A DNA stretch of 64,000 bases from an uncultured Bacteroidota bacterium (lineage in GTDB: Bacteria; Bacteroidota; Bacteroidia; Bacteroidales; F082): contig CAITDJ010000084.1 in the NCBI GenBank assembly GCA_903891085.1, positions 39,490 to 103,489 of the forward strand, written 5' to 3'. The position numbers and the translations under genes were made by a program. The notes under the pieces are model-generated. The model made no database searches and was not told where the DNA came from. It saw only the letters and a program-made list of their open reading frames with translations. Shown here piece by piece: positions 1-9,688 of this stretch. Position 1 is the first letter of the stretch; each line of letters begins with the position of its first letter.

Positions 1-170
1 GTGAAAGCCTGAAACCAAGCCGCATTTTGTCCGCCTTATTGAATCAAACGGTTACTTCGACGGCTGTAACAGGAACAATCGTTTCAAAATTACTCGACTA
101 TTTTCTTAAAAAGAAAAAAACAAAAAAACAAAAACTGAAGGAAGTTGATAAGGAGCAGCCTGAACCATAA
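1..170 (+). CDS. 3' end of an unidentified gene (cut by window edge)
   Basis: An open frame runs from the window edge to TAA at 168-170 and gives about 55 C-terminal residues. The visible part has a mildly hydrophobic, Ser/Thr-rich stretch (residues like LSALLNQTVTSTAVTGTIVS) followed by a strongly basic tail (DYFLKKKKTKKQKLKEV) and a short acidic end. This could be the cytoplasmic tail of a membrane protein, but too little is present to name a family. It converges on frr, with a hairpin between them. The frame is assigned from its lack of stops and its protein-like composition; the start lies outside the window. Confidence 0.55.
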   Translation, partial: ESLKPSRILSALLNQTVTSTAVTGTIVSKLLDYFLKKKKTKKQKLKEVDKEQPEP

Positions 171-206
171 AAAATAAGTCCGGAAATCGTCTTGACTCCC
201 GGACTT
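171..206 (-). terminator. Intrinsic terminator after frr
   Basis: An 8-bp perfect stem (AAGTCCGG at 176-183 with CCGGACTT at 199-206) encloses a 15-nt loop. Read on the minus strand it is followed by ATTTTTTA, a typical U-tract, and it lies just after the frr stop. It sits between convergent genes but has no T-run on the plus side, so it should mainly serve frr. Confidence 0.6.
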
Positions 207-228
207 CATCCTTATAAACTATTAGTCA

Positions 229-792
229 TCAGATTGTTAAGATATCCTTTTCTTTGATCTCGGTAAGTTTGTCTATTTTCGCAATGTATTTGTTGGTTAA
301 CTCCTGAATTTTATCCAACAAAACATCAATATCATCTTCGGGAGTGCCATCATCTTTCAACTTCTTCGCATCATCATTTGCGTTACGACGATCGTTACGA
401 ACACTAACCTTTGCCACCTCTGCTTCGGCTTTGGCGCGTTTTACAAGGTCCTTACGTCGTTCTTCGGTAAGTGGCGGAACATTAATGCGAATTAGTTCAC
501 CTTCATTCTGAGGATTAAACCCCAGGTTGGCTGCCATTATTGCCTTTTCGATGGCGTGAATAACGCTTTTATCGAACGGCTGAACAATGATCTGTCTGGG
601 ATCGGGAGTATTTATATTGGCAGTGCGTTCAATGGGCACATGTGTTCCGTAATACTCAACAATTACGCCATTCAACATGGATGGACTTGCCTTTCCGGCC
701 CGAATTTTACTAAACTCTTTCTCCATATGTTCGATGGCGTGATCCACTGCTTCCTGCATGGATTCCAATACAAATTCTGATTCTTCAGTCAT
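229..792 (-). CDS. frr: Ribosome recycling factor
   Basis: The 187-residue protein matches the usual length of RRF, which works with EF-G to split the post-termination ribosome and free mRNA and tRNA. Family landmarks are visible: RAGKASP at residues 31-37, the domain II region with TPDPRQIIVQPFD near 62-74, RINVPPLTEERR near 102-113, and the basic helix VRNDRRNAND at 131-140. Helical N- and C-terminal segments form the three-helix bundle, with a small beta domain between them. The ATG at 792 gives the expected N-terminus. pyrH, its common neighbour, lies upstream but is separated from it by a 1.9-kb glycosyltransferase gene. A promoter-like element at 819-849 suggests frr has its own transcription start. 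Confidence 0.97.
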   Translation of the reverse strand: MTEESEFVLESMQEAVDHAIEHMEKEFSKIRAGKASPSMLNGVIVEYYGTHVPIERTANINTPDPRQIIVQPFDKSVIHAIEKAIMAANLGFNPQNEGELIRINVPPLTEERRKDLVKRAKAEAEVAKVSVRNDRRNANDDAKKLKDDGTPEDDIDVLLDKIQELTNKYIAKIDKLTEIKEKDILTI

Positions 793-818
793 GTTTCGTT
801 TTTTTTCAATTCACAAAA

Positions 819-849
819 CAAAATTACAAGAACTTTTCGTTTTGTCCAA
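819..849 (-). promoter_or_regulatory. Candidate Bacteroidota-type promoter of frr
   Basis: On the minus strand, TAATTTTG (819-826) matches the Bacteroidota -7 consensus TAnnTTTG. ATTG (847-850), close to the -33 consensus TTTG, lies about 20 nt upstream, which is the expected spacing. The leader to the frr ATG at 792 would be roughly 20 nt. Assigned by motif only. Confidence 0.45.
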
Positions 850-860
850 TCCAAAATTCA

Positions 861-2780
861 CTAAATCGGCTCAAACAACCCATAAAATTTCGGGGATTGC
901 GTTTTTATTCCTATATACATATTTTTGATGGTGAATTCTGATTCATCGTGATTCCAGATATAGGCTTTCAGTACCGAATTATCATCAAGGTTCTGAATCA
1001 GATTCGTCTTCAATACGGTAGTCAGCAGAAATGCTTCTCCGGGCAGAATTGTATCATTATTCAAGGTTCCAGCCTGCCAATAAGCGATCGTTTTTGCATC
1101 AGGCTTCTTAATTTCAAGAACGATCTTTGTTTTAATCAATGTATCATGCGCCAATCCTGAAGCGATTACACTTAACACCTGAAGTTGGTTTCTGTCGAAT
1201 AATGTATCACAATTCGCCTGCCAGGCTGTTCCATAAATCCGGGATGCATTGAACGAAACCTGAGAATTTACCGAATCATTTCTCTGCTTATCAACCAGAT
1301 TATATAAACTATTCCATTGCATCACCGGTAGCGTTTCAGATGACTGATTCCTTGAAAACAAAAAATACTCCGTATTAAACCAGGTTTGATTATGAATCAG
1401 AAACGGAAACTTGTCACGAACCATTTCGATCCAATCCGCTGGTCCACCATCCGTTAGGGCAAAAATAAAATACTCTGAAATATCATTATCAACGAACTCT
1501 TTGAACTGTTTGCCAGAAATATGTTTTGAAAACAACGTATAATTTTTAACTATTTCTTTTTCAAGGTAAAACTCAACCATTCGGGGTGTTGAAGCATAAA
1601 TAGCCAAAGATGCGTTATCCAAAGTTTCAAGATCATGCGCGGCCAGTTTCGCTGTCTGATCGTAACCCTGATTGTACATCAATTCGAAATGACTGCGTTG
1701 AAAGACAAGTGTACTTATTCCGGTAATCAGAACGACCAAAATGATCACCAGATTTTGCAACTTTTTGAGTGGCTTGAAAAAGGAAAAGAAAAACAATAAA
1801 AAAAATGGAAAGGTAAAATACAGGGTACTGAATTGAATGATTGGAGTCCGGTAAACAGAATAGAGATATGCGGTTATATAACTTATTGAAAACCAAACAG
1901 CACCAATAATCCTGAATTTCCATTGTTGTTTCGCTTGTTTATCCATCGTGAAAACTGAAAGACCAAACAATCCTAAACAAAGAATCACAAAAGGCAAAGA
2001 ATAATGAAGGAAATACCATAGAAAATGAAAAAGAAAACCGGAGGTAGGCTTGCCTAACCATCCGCCAATATCAGGTTGCGATAACTGAAAAAGAAAAACA
2101 GGTATATGCGGTGAATACAAAATGACAGCACCAATGGCGGCAAAAAAATAGGCCTTTCGAAGCTTAGGATTTAAAAACCATAATCCTGACAGATAGATAA
2201 TGGTTGCGGCAAACATGGAAAATGCATGCATGATAGCCGCGAAAAATAAACTGAAAGCAAATAAACCCCACATCAATCTGGAAGGTTTTTCTGATTTAAT
2301 GATTTTAGTCCAGATGAATACCAGTGTCATCACCGCAAAAAGTCCCATTGCATAAGGACGTGCCAGCTGGCTATAAAAAACAAAAAACTGTGTGCATGCA
2401 AAAAATGAAGTACTCACCAATGCAACCGTTTCATTAAACCATTGTTTACCAATTTCATAAAACAGGAAAACCGTAATTACTCCACAAAGGGCGAAAGGTA
2501 GTTTAATCCAGAATTCATTGAATCCGACCCATTGAACCCAATAATAAAGAAAAACCTGAACACCGGCAGGATGCATGTCGTTTTCCATCACACCTGACTT
2601 TATCAGGTCAGTGAAACCAGTATACTCAGTGCGGAACAACGCACTGAACTCATCATGCATAAAAGGCAAACCGCTGATATTCCAGAATCTGGTAACAGCT
2701 GCAACAACAAGCACAAGACTTATTGGTAAATAACTGATGAACTTAATGCCTGAGAAAAATGATGATTGATTCTTACTCAA
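861..2780 (-). CDS. GT39/PMT-like membrane glycosyltransferase
   Basis: A 639-residue protein, polytopic over its first ~355 residues and followed by a ~280-residue largely soluble region. The N-terminal half looks like the dolichyl- or polyprenyl-phosphate-sugar mannosyltransferase superfamily (GT39/ArnT type, GT-C fold): an acidic pair in the first loop (MHDEF, D43-E44), MHPAG at 69-73 and ARPYAMG at 140-146. These enzymes move a sugar from a lipid carrier onto protein or lipid outside the inner membrane; donor and acceptor cannot be told. The start is a TTG overlapping the pyrH stop in the sequence TTGA, and no ATG occurs until residue 41, inside the first catalytic loop, so TTG is preferred. 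The gene lies between pyrH and frr and is probably translationally coupled to pyrH. The C-terminal domain is not recognised. Confidence 0.8.
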   Translation of the reverse strand: MSKNQSSFFSGIKFISYLPISLVLVVAAVTRFWNISGLPFMHDEFSALFRTEYTGFTDLIKSGVMENDMHPAGVQVFLYYWVQWVGFNEFWIKLPFALCGVITVFLFYEIGKQWFNETVALVSTSFFACTQFFVFYSQLARPYAMGLFAVMTLVFIWTKIIKSEKPSRLMWGLFAFSLFFAAIMHAFSMFAATIIYLSGLWFLNPKLRKAYFFAAIGAVILYSPHIPVFLFQLSQPDIGGWLGKPTSGFLFHFLWYFLHYSLPFVILCLGLFGLSVFTMDKQAKQQWKFRIIGAVWFSISYITAYLYSVYRTPIIQFSTLYFTFPFFLLFFFSFFKPLKKLQNLVIILVVLITGISTLVFQRSHFELMYNQGYDQTAKLAAHDLETLDNASLAIYASTPRMVEFYLEKEIVKNYTLFSKHISGKQFKEFVDNDISEYFIFALTDGGPADWIEMVRDKFPFLIHNQTWFNTEYFLFSRNQSSETLPVMQWNSLYNLVDKQRNDSVNSQVSFNASRIYGTAWQANCDTLFDRNQLQVLSVIASGLAHDTLIKTKIVLEIKKPDAKTIAYWQAGTLNNDTILPGEAFLLTTVLKTNLIQNLDDNSVLKAYIWNHDESEFTIKNMYIGIKTQSPKFYGLFEPI

Positions 2781-3484
2781 TTTGTCACAATTGTACCAAT
2801 TGACTCTCCATTTAAGACTTTTAAAAGATTCCCACGGGTATTCATATCAAAAACCATGATTGGTATTCTATTTTCGCGGCAAAGTGTAAATGCGGTCAAA
2901 TCCATCACTTTAAGATTTTTCTCATAGGCTTCATCAAATGTAAGGTGGTCATATTTTACAGCTGTTGGATCTTTCTCAGGATCAGCTGTGTAAATACCAT
3001 CCACACGGGTACCTTTCAGAATAATATCTGCCTGAATTTCAACAGCACGCAAAGCGGAAGCCGTATCGGTTGTAAAAAAAGGATTACCTGTTCCACCACC
3101 AATCAAAACAACATGCCCCTTTTCGAGTAATGCAATGGCTTTTGGACCACTCATCGATTCGGCGATCCTGTCGATGAAAACACCTGAAAGCAAATCAGCC
3201 TCAACACCCATGCTTGTCAGTGTTGATTGCAATGCAAGACTATTTATTACTGTAGCAAGCATGCCCATATAATCACCCTGAACACGATCCATACCCTGAC
3301 TGGCACCCAGTAATCCCCTGAAAATATTTCCGCCACCTATAACGATGGCAATCTGGGCACCCATTTTTACAGCTTCTTTCACTTCCAACGCATATTCATT
3401 CAATCGTTGAGGGTCGATTCCGTGATTTTGATTGCCCATCAAGGCCTCACCACTCAGTTTTAGCAGAACTCTTTTATATTTCAT
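2777..3484 (-). CDS. pyrH: UMP kinase
   Basis: At 235 residues this is the normal length of bacterial UMP kinase, which phosphorylates UMP to UDP with ATP for pyrimidine nucleotide synthesis in the cytoplasm. The amino-acid-kinase fold is shown by KLSGEAL at 9-15, the glycine-rich IGGGNIFRG near 49-57, IGGGTGNPFFTTDTA in the middle, and GTRVDGIYTADPEKDP followed by LKVMDLTAFTLC near the C-terminus. The ATG at 3484 is 12 nt from the stop of the patatin gene, so the two are probably cotranscribed. The TGA stop overlaps the TTG start of the glycosyltransferase. Bacterial enzymes are hexamers activated by GTP and inhibited by UTP (family knowledge). Confidence 0.97.
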   Translation of the reverse strand: MKYKRVLLKLSGEALMGNQNHGIDPQRLNEYALEVKEAVKMGAQIAIVIGGGNIFRGLLGASQGMDRVQGDYMGMLATVINSLALQSTLTSMGVEADLLSGVFIDRIAESMSGPKAIALLEKGHVVLIGGGTGNPFFTTDTASALRAVEIQADIILKGTRVDGIYTADPEKDPTAVKYDHLTFDEAYEKNLKVMDLTAFTLCRENRIPIMVFDMNTRGNLLKVLNGESIGTIVTN

Positions 3485-3496
3485 AGTATAACTATT

Positions 3497-5746
3497 TCAA
3501 AATGAATAACCTATATTAATAAACCCTATGGGTTTGGAATTATAATTACTCCCCATCAAGGATAACTCCACCGGACCAATGAAACTATCATATCCGAAAG
3601 TTACACCAAAACCGACCATTGTCTGTTTTAAACTGAATAAATCTTCAAAATCTGCGGAGAGAAATCCAAGGTCAACTTTCGGGGTAATATAAAAAGTTTG
3701 GTATACATTGTATTGCCATGCAATTTTACCAACCAATGTATTATATCCTTGTTGTTCAACAAAGCGAAAACCAGTAAAAGGGATAAAACCATCAAAACTA
3801 TTATTCTCATTCTGACCACCTAAAATAAAGGCATGTTGAAAGGGCGGTATTGCATTTTTGATGGTAAATCCCGCAATCAGACCGGTTTTCAGTGTACTCT
3901 TCACACCAACGGGTAAGTTCGTGTTGTATTTTAACTGCAAAATCAACGAATTGCTAAATAAATCAGATAACCAATCGTTACTCAATGGCATAACATATTT
4001 TGCCTTGAATTCGAACTTAGAACCTGCCGTTGAAAAACTTGAACGATTATAACTGTCAGCATCCAAGCTTAGAAATAAAGACAAATAGGAATTGAAACTA
4101 TAATCGAGGAGATTTTCAAGTGTGCTTTCAATTTTAAAATACTCATATTCAAACCCAGCTTTAAATTGCATTGTATTTTTAAAACTAATCTGGGTGAAAA
4201 GTTCCAACCGGTTTTCGTTTGTTGAGATAACATCAAGAACAACGCCATCGCTAAACGATTTAAAATCAAGATTGAAGTAAGTGTATCTGATCCCGAAACC
4301 AGGTTTTTCAGCCCGATCCACCAGATAATAGGCAGATGCTTTCGGGTTTTCACCCAATCCGACATCGACAAAAAGTTTAGAGCCTTTGATTAAAAAGTTC
4401 TTGAAAGTAGCATTTAATAATAAGGCCACTTTATAATCGGAATCATAGTGGATTCCGGCACCCATGATTCCCTGTCCACCTTCTTTTACCTCAATTACGA
4501 GGTTTGCTCCCTCTTCGTCAGGCAAAAAAGAATAATCAATGCTTTCGAAAAAACCACTTCCATAAGCACGTAGAACGCCCTCCTTCAGGTCAGCCATCTT
4601 AACCCAGGTTCTGGGTTTCACTTTAAGAGATCCATCCAAAAAGTTCTTTGCTACTTTTTTAAGCCCTTTGTATTGCACCACCGTTATAAAAATTGAATCG
4701 GGCGGACGTGTATCTTTGATTTTGTACTTGGCGGGTCCAAATGAATTGAGTGAATCAGCAAGGCGTTTAAGTTGCGGGAAAATTGCCCTGGCAGCTACTT
4801 CGCCTGCTTTATAAATACTATCAAAACTAGTAAAACTCATCATATCATAACCCGCCAGTTCAGGTTTGATATAGATATCCGTTTCTCCAACAGCCTTGGT
4901 ATTTGCGTCAATCCTGTAAAACGATGTTACCTGATCCAACACCTTCACCATTGTTGTAATCTCCTCCCTTTCGTAAAGACCTGATTGAATATCAACACCA
5001 ATGATTATATCAGCACCCATATCTTTTACCTCAAGAACCGGGAAATTATTAACGATTCCTCCATCAACAAGTAAACGACCATCAATATCAACAGGTGTAA
5101 AATAACTTGGAATGGACATACTAGCTCTTAATGCTTTAGCAAGTGATCCTTTATTTAATACAACATTTTCACCGGTAACCAGGTCAGTTCCAATACAAAC
5201 AAAAGGTGTTTCCAATTCATTAAAATCAATTGTATTATAAACAGGGCTGGTTGTTTCGGCTAATAGAATATTGATCACTTGTCCATCGTACAAGCCTTGC
5301 TTCAATTGTACTTTTGTCCCTCTGATTGGCAGGCTAACAATAAACCGATCAGCATTTTGCTTCTCCTCAATGGGAATATATTTGCGCGGTATCTTATCAT
5401 TCAACAGCATTGTCCAATCCTGACCACGAATAATCCTCGACATGGTATCCGGATGATACCCCATGGCATAAAGTCCTCCAATGATACTACCCATACTTGT
5501 CCCGCCAATATAATCGAAATGCAATCCGGCTTCTTCAAAGACCTTAATAGCGCCAACATGCGCAAACCCTTTGGCACCTCCACCACTTAATACAAGACCA
5601 AGTTTCGGCCGGTTTCCATCGAGTTTTTGCTGACCAAAAGCAAATGAAAACGACAATAGAAAAGAAGCAAAAAAAAGTAAATAGCTGCGCTGGTTAGAGA
5701 GTGTCCGGAAAGTAAGTCTTCTATAATTTAGGTTCAAAATTTGCAT
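3497..5746 (-). CDS. Patatin-like phospholipase with C-terminal outer-membrane barrel (type Vd-like)
   Basis: A 749-residue secreted protein. A basic N-terminus and hydrophobic segment at ~21-38 (ending AFG) form a signal peptide. Residues ~48-340 are a patatin lipase domain with oxyanion loop GGGAKG (55-60), nucleophile elbow GTSMG (Ser84) and catalytic DGG (Asp228). Residues ~355-430 resemble a POTRA unit, and the rest, ending in GFINIGYSF, is rich in alternating hydrophobic strands like a BamA/TamA-type 16-strand barrel. The layout matches PlpD-like type Vd autotransporters, which put a lipase domain at the cell surface or release it. The chosen ATG overlaps the upstream lipoprotein gene by 26 nt, and no later ATG precedes the signal peptide. 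It lies 12 nt upstream of pyrH in an apparent operon. Substrate and topology are inferred. Confidence 0.85.
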   Translation of the reverse strand: MQILNLNYRRLTFRTLSNQRSYLLFFASFLLSFSFAFGQQKLDGNRPKLGLVLSGGGAKGFAHVGAIKVFEEAGLHFDYIGGTSMGSIIGGLYAMGYHPDTMSRIIRGQDWTMLLNDKIPRKYIPIEEKQNADRFIVSLPIRGTKVQLKQGLYDGQVINILLAETTSPVYNTIDFNELETPFVCIGTDLVTGENVVLNKGSLAKALRASMSIPSYFTPVDIDGRLLVDGGIVNNFPVLEVKDMGADIIIGVDIQSGLYEREEITTMVKVLDQVTSFYRIDANTKAVGETDIYIKPELAGYDMMSFTSFDSIYKAGEVAARAIFPQLKRLADSLNSFGPAKYKIKDTRPPDSIFITVVQYKGLKKVAKNFLDGSLKVKPRTWVKMADLKEGVLRAYGSGFFESIDYSFLPDEEGANLVIEVKEGGQGIMGAGIHYDSDYKVALLLNATFKNFLIKGSKLFVDVGLGENPKASAYYLVDRAEKPGFGIRYTYFNLDFKSFSDGVVLDVISTNENRLELFTQISFKNTMQFKAGFEYEYFKIESTLENLLDYSFNSYLSLFLSLDADSYNRSSFSTAGSKFEFKAKYVMPLSNDWLSDLFSNSLILQLKYNTNLPVGVKSTLKTGLIAGFTIKNAIPPFQHAFILGGQNENNSFDGFIPFTGFRFVEQQGYNTLVGKIAWQYNVYQTFYITPKVDLGFLSADFEDLFSLKQTMVGFGVTFGYDSFIGPVELSLMGSNYNSKPIGFINIGYSF

Positions 5747-6143
5747 AATCCAGATCGACTTTGGTGAAACCTACGAAATAGTTATTGAACCCGGTATAAT
5801 TATTATTATTTACAACGACATAATAAACGCTATCTGACTGCAAACCAATTGTATCCTTTGACAAAATTGAAATTTGATTGCTGGCAGATGCAACATAAAG
5901 GTTTACTTTTCCATCACCAAGTTTCTCAATTTTCCACACTGCATCCTGCTCAAAAGTGACTTCAACAATACGGTCCCCGTACTGAGCAATATTAAAAACA
6001 ATATTAAAAACATCAGGCGGATTTACTATTGGTTCGGTATATGAGTAAACAGGAATATCCGGTTCTGTTCCACTCGTTTTGCAGGAAATAATAAAAACAA
6101 TGCACAGGATGAAACCAAATAATGCAGTTGTAGCTTTTTTCAT
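5721..6143 (-). CDS. Small lipoprotein of unknown function
   Basis: A 140-residue protein starting MKKATTALFGF with a lipobox ending in Cys21 (FIISC), so it is probably a lipid-anchored envelope protein. The frame is open further upstream, but only the ATG at 6143 places a proper signal peptide at the N-terminus. The mature part is acidic and beta-rich, with a phrase on required force-like strands (GDRIVEVTFEQDAVWKIEKL), and matches no family I recognise. The stop lies 26 nt inside the downstream patatin gene in another frame, an arrangement suggesting translational coupling. It is the first gene of the apparent lipoprotein-patatin-pyrH-glycosyltransferase transcript. The similarity of the mature domain to any known fold is not claimed. 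Confidence 0.7.
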   Translation of the reverse strand: MKKATTALFGFILCIVFIISCKTSGTEPDIPVYSYTEPIVNPPDVFNIVFNIAQYGDRIVEVTFEQDAVWKIEKLGDGKVNLYVASASNQISILSKDTIGLQSDSVYYVVVNNNNYTGFNNYFVGFTKVDLDYANFEPKL

Positions 6144-6240
6144 AATCGCGTAGTTAGTTTCACGCAAAACAAAATATAATCGGTAAAAAAAATATATTAC
6201 TGTCAATCAGTTTGCTAAGCGAATACTAAATTACGTTATT

Positions 6241-9200
6241 TTAGGATTCACCAGCAAATTTACCATGACAATTTTTAAACTTCTTACCGCTTCCGCATGG
6301 GCATGGTTCATTGCGCCCCACTTTCTTTTCGACATGAATGGGCTGAACCACTTCTTTTTGCTGTGTATTACTGTTTGCCTGAGACAACAAATCGGACCGT
6401 TCCTCTTTCATCTTACTCCTGTCTAACCCACGTGGGCGCTGGGCTTCGTGAACTGTTGAAGGATCCTGGATCGGAATATCGGAGCGCATTAAAAACGAAA
6501 TGACTTCCCGGTTAATTTTATGTACCATCAATTTGAATAAGTTAAACGACTCAAACTTGTATATCAATAATGGGTCTTTTTGCTCATATGTCGCATTTTG
6601 AACTGACTGTTTAAGGTCATCAAGTTCACGTAAATGCTCTTTCCAGGAGTCATCTATCAAGGCAAGTGAAATATTTTTCTCGATCGAGAGCGCCACTTCA
6701 CGTGCACCTGTTTCAACTGCTTTTTTCAGGTTTACGACAATCTGCATCATTTTAATTCCATCGGTAATCGGAATAGCAATATTCTCATAACGATTCTGAC
6801 GATCATAAACATCCTTAATTACCGGCATGGTTTTTTCGCCAATACGTTTGGTACGGTTGTTATAATTCAATGTTGCCTTGTCGAAAAGTTTTTCAGCCAA
6901 CTGATCAGATTTGGCTGACGAGAATTCGTTTTCATCAAAAGGAGGCTCAATACCTAAGTTTTTGATAACCGATAGTTTAAAAGCTTCGAAATCGCGCATA
7001 TCCTGATGCTCGGTAATCAAATTCTCTCCAAGATCATAGAGCATATTCGAGATATCAACTGATAATCGTTCGCCAAACAAGGCATGTTTGCGTTTTTTGT
7101 AAATAACCTCACGCTGAGAATTCATTACGTCATCGTATTCAAGCAAACGTTTACGAACGCCAAAGTTATTTTCTTCAACCTTACGTTGTGCACGCTCTAT
7201 TGACTTGGTGATCATGGAATGCTGTATCATCTCGCCTTCTTTCAAACCTAAACGGTCCATCAAACCTGCAATTCTTCCGGATCCAAACATACGCATTAGG
7301 TCATCTTCGAGCGAAACAAAAAACTGAGAACTACCCGGGTCACCCTGACGACCGGCACGACCACGCAGCTGACGGTCGACACGCCGCGATTCGTGACGTT
7401 CCGTACCGATGATAGCAAGACCACCTGCCTCTTTTACACCGGGACCGAGTTTGATATCAGTACCACGACCCGCCATATTGGTAGCGATGGTTACCACACC
7501 TGCCTGACCGGCTTCTTTTACAATCTGTGCTTCTTTCTGATGAAGTTTGGCATTCAACACATTGTGTTGTATCCCTTTTCGCAGTAACATGCGACTGAGC
7601 AGTTCTGAAGTTTCAACGGAAGTTGTTCCAACCAATACCGGACGTTTTGCCTTTACAAGGCTTTCAATCTCATCAATAACTGCATTGAATTTTTCGCGTT
7701 TGGTTTTGTAAACCATGTCCTCCCTGTCGAAACGGGCAATAGGCCTGTTTGTTGGGATTACCATCACATCAAGTTTGTAAATATCCCAAAGCTCACCGGC
7801 TTCTGTTTCAGCCGTACCAGTCATACCAGCTAACTTCAGGTACATTCTGAAATAATTCTGCAGGGTAATGGTGGCATAGGTCTGTGTGGAAGCTTCAATT
7901 TTAACATTTTCCTTGGCTTCGATGGCCTGGTGCAAGCCATCGGAATAACGCCGGCCTTCCATGATACGGCCAGTTTGCTCATCAACGATCTTGATCTTAT
8001 TCTCTATAATAACATATTCAACATCCTTCTCGAATAGCGTATATGCTTTAAGTAACTGAATAACTGTATGTAAACGTTCTGATTTGATTGTAAAATTCCG
8101 GATCAGATCGCTCTTTTTCTCAAGCTTTCCAGTTTCAGAAATATCGAGTTTCTCCATATCTGCTATTTCAGCACCAACATCGGGCAGGATGAAAAAATCC
8201 GGTTCATTGTACGATGCTGTTAAGAGATCTATCCCCTTTTCGGTGAGTTCAACTGAATTATTTTTTTCATCAATTACAAAAAATAATTCGTCATCAATCA
8301 CATGCATATTCTTTGCCTGTTCAGCCAGATAAAAACTTTCTGTCTTCTGCATCAGGCTGCGCATTCCTTCTTCACTCAGGAACTTGATAAGTGCCGAATT
8401 TTTTGGCAATCCCCTGTATGCCCTGAAAAGCATGTCACCACCGCGTTTAGTGTCAACATCCTTTGCTTCGGATTGCAATATCTTTTTAGACTCGGCCAAC
8501 ATACTACTTACCAATGTCTTTTGTGCATTGTAGAGTTTCGTAACGTCTGGCTTCAAAATATCAAACTCATGTGAATCACCCTTTGGTGTTGGACCGCTAA
8601 TGATCAAAGGTGTACGGGCATCATCAATCAATACGGAGTCGACCTCATCGACGATTGAATAATGGTGCTTACGTTGAACCAATTCATCCGGGTTACCTGT
8701 CATATTGTCACGCAGATAGTCAAATCCGAATTCATTGTTGGTTCCATAGGTAATATCTGCAAGATATGCTTTCCGGCGATTGCCCGAATTTGGCTCATGT
8801 TTATCGATACAATCGACAGTTAAGCCAAGAAATTCGTACAAAACACCCATCCATTCCGAGTCGCGCTTGGCCAAATAATCGTTAACAGTAACAATATGAA
8901 CCCCTTTTCCTGCCAATCCGTTCAGGTAAACGGGCAAGGTGGCGACGAGCGTTTTACCTTCACCCGTTCCCATTTCAGCGATACGACCCTGATGCAGGGC
9001 AATTCCACCAATCAACTGTACATCATAATGCACCATGTCCCATGTAACCAGATTACCACCAGCCATCCAGGAATTTTTGTAATATGCCTGATCACCCTGT
9101 ATGGTAATATGTTCGCGTACAGCAGCCATATTCCTGTCCATATCAGTGGCTGTGACTTTTATTTCCTCATTCTCTTTAAACCGGCGTGCCACTTCTTTCA

Positions 9201-9543
9201 TCACCGAAAATGCCTCAGGAAGTATTTCATTCAACATTTCTTCTGTTTTCTCATACGCCTGCTTTTCAAGCTTATCGATAAGATTGTAAATCTTCTCTTT
9301 CTCATCAGCCTGCATGTCAAAATCTGCTTCCAACTGCATTTTTAATGATGCTATTTCATTCTCCTCAGGGGCGATGTTGGAAGCAATGCGTTCCTTAAAC
9401 TCATTTGTTTTGGCACGCAGCGCATCATTATCAAGCTTTTTTACTGAATCGTAGACAGCAAGGGTTTTATGCAATGTGGGAAGAATTGCCTTCATGTCGC
9501 GACTCGCTTTGTCGCCAAACATCTTCTTAAATATACTGAACAT
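6241..9543 (-). CDS. secA: Preprotein translocase ATPase SecA
   Basis: The 1100-residue protein drives Sec-dependent export across the inner membrane. It is longer than the ~900-residue E. coli protein, as is usual in Bacteroidota, with extra sequence near 55-100 and 320-450. Visible motifs are Walker A GTGEGKT at 192-198, DEVDS at 299-303 with [12 protein letters not shown] after it, and the helicase motifs [13 protein letters not shown] and [18 protein letters not shown] in the second nucleotide-binding domain. The C-terminal zinc finger has Cys1081, Cys1083, Cys1092 and His1093 ([14 protein letters not shown]), the usual SecB/ribosome-binding tail. The ATG at 9543 gives the canonical N-terminus. 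It stands alone on the minus strand, with a -7 motif about 75 nt upstream. Confidence 0.98.
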   Translation of the reverse strand: MFSIFKKMFGDKASRDMKAILPTLHKTLAVYDSVKKLDNDALRAKTNEFKERIASNIAPEENEIASLKMQLEADFDMQADEKEKIYNLIDKLEKQAYEKTEEMLNEILPEAFSVMKEVARRFKENEEIKVTATDMDRNMAAVREHITIQGDQAYYKNSWMAGGNLVTWDMVHYDVQLIGGIALHQGRIAEMGTGEGKTLVATLPVYLNGLAGKGVHIVTVNDYLAKRDSEWMGVLYEFLGLTVDCIDKHEPNSGNRRKAYLADITYGTNNEFGFDYLRDNMTGNPDELVQRKHHYSIVDEVDSVLIDDARTPLIISGPTPKGDSHEFDILKPDVTKLYNAQKTLVSSMLAESKKILQSEAKDVDTKRGGDMLFRAYRGLPKNSALIKFLSEEGMRSLMQKTESFYLAEQAKNMHVIDDELFFVIDEKNNSVELTEKGIDLLTASYNEPDFFILPDVGAEIADMEKLDISETGKLEKKSDLIRNFTIKSERLHTVIQLLKAYTLFEKDVEYVIIENKIKIVDEQTGRIMEGRRYSDGLHQAIEAKENVKIEASTQTYATITLQNYFRMYLKLAGMTGTAETEAGELWDIYKLDVMVIPTNRPIARFDREDMVYKTKREKFNAVIDEIESLVKAKRPVLVGTTSVETSELLSRMLLRKGIQHNVLNAKLHQKEAQIVKEAGQAGVVTIATNMAGRGTDIKLGPGVKEAGGLAIIGTERHESRRVDRQLRGRAGRQGDPGSSQFFVSLEDDLMRMFGSGRIAGLMDRLGLKEGEMIQHSMITKSIERAQRKVEENNFGVRKRLLEYDDVMNSQREVIYKKRKHALFGERLSVDISNMLYDLGENLITEHQDMRDFEAFKLSVIKNLGIEPPFDENEFSSAKSDQLAEKLFDKATLNYNNRTKRIGEKTMPVIKDVYDRQNRYENIAIPITDGIKMMQIVVNLKKAVETGAREVALSIEKNISLALIDDSWKEHLRELDDLKQSVQNATYEQKDPLLIYKFESFNLFKLMVHKINREVISFLMRSDIPIQDPSTVHEAQRPRGLDRSKMKEERSDLLSQANSNTQQKEVVQPIHVEKKVGRNEPCPCGSGKKFKNCHGKFAGES

Positions 9544-9616
9544 AGTAAGTCTCTTTTTAGGGTATGGATTGTATCACAATAATCATTCCGACAATTTTCA
9601 GAATTGAAATGTCCGG

Positions 9617-9624
9617 CAAATTTA
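9617..9624 (-). promoter_or_regulatory. Candidate -7 element for secA
   Basis: TAAATTTG on the minus strand matches TAnnTTTG. No good -33 TTTG lies 19-21 nt upstream. The leader to the secA ATG would be about 70 nt, long enough to hold a regulatory structure, but no clear hairpin was seen in it. Confidence 0.35.
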
Positions 9625-9688
9625 GTCGAAAATATTGTGAGTTCATAATCTCAATGGCGAGCAAAGCAGGGAGGAAAGAAAATCCAAC

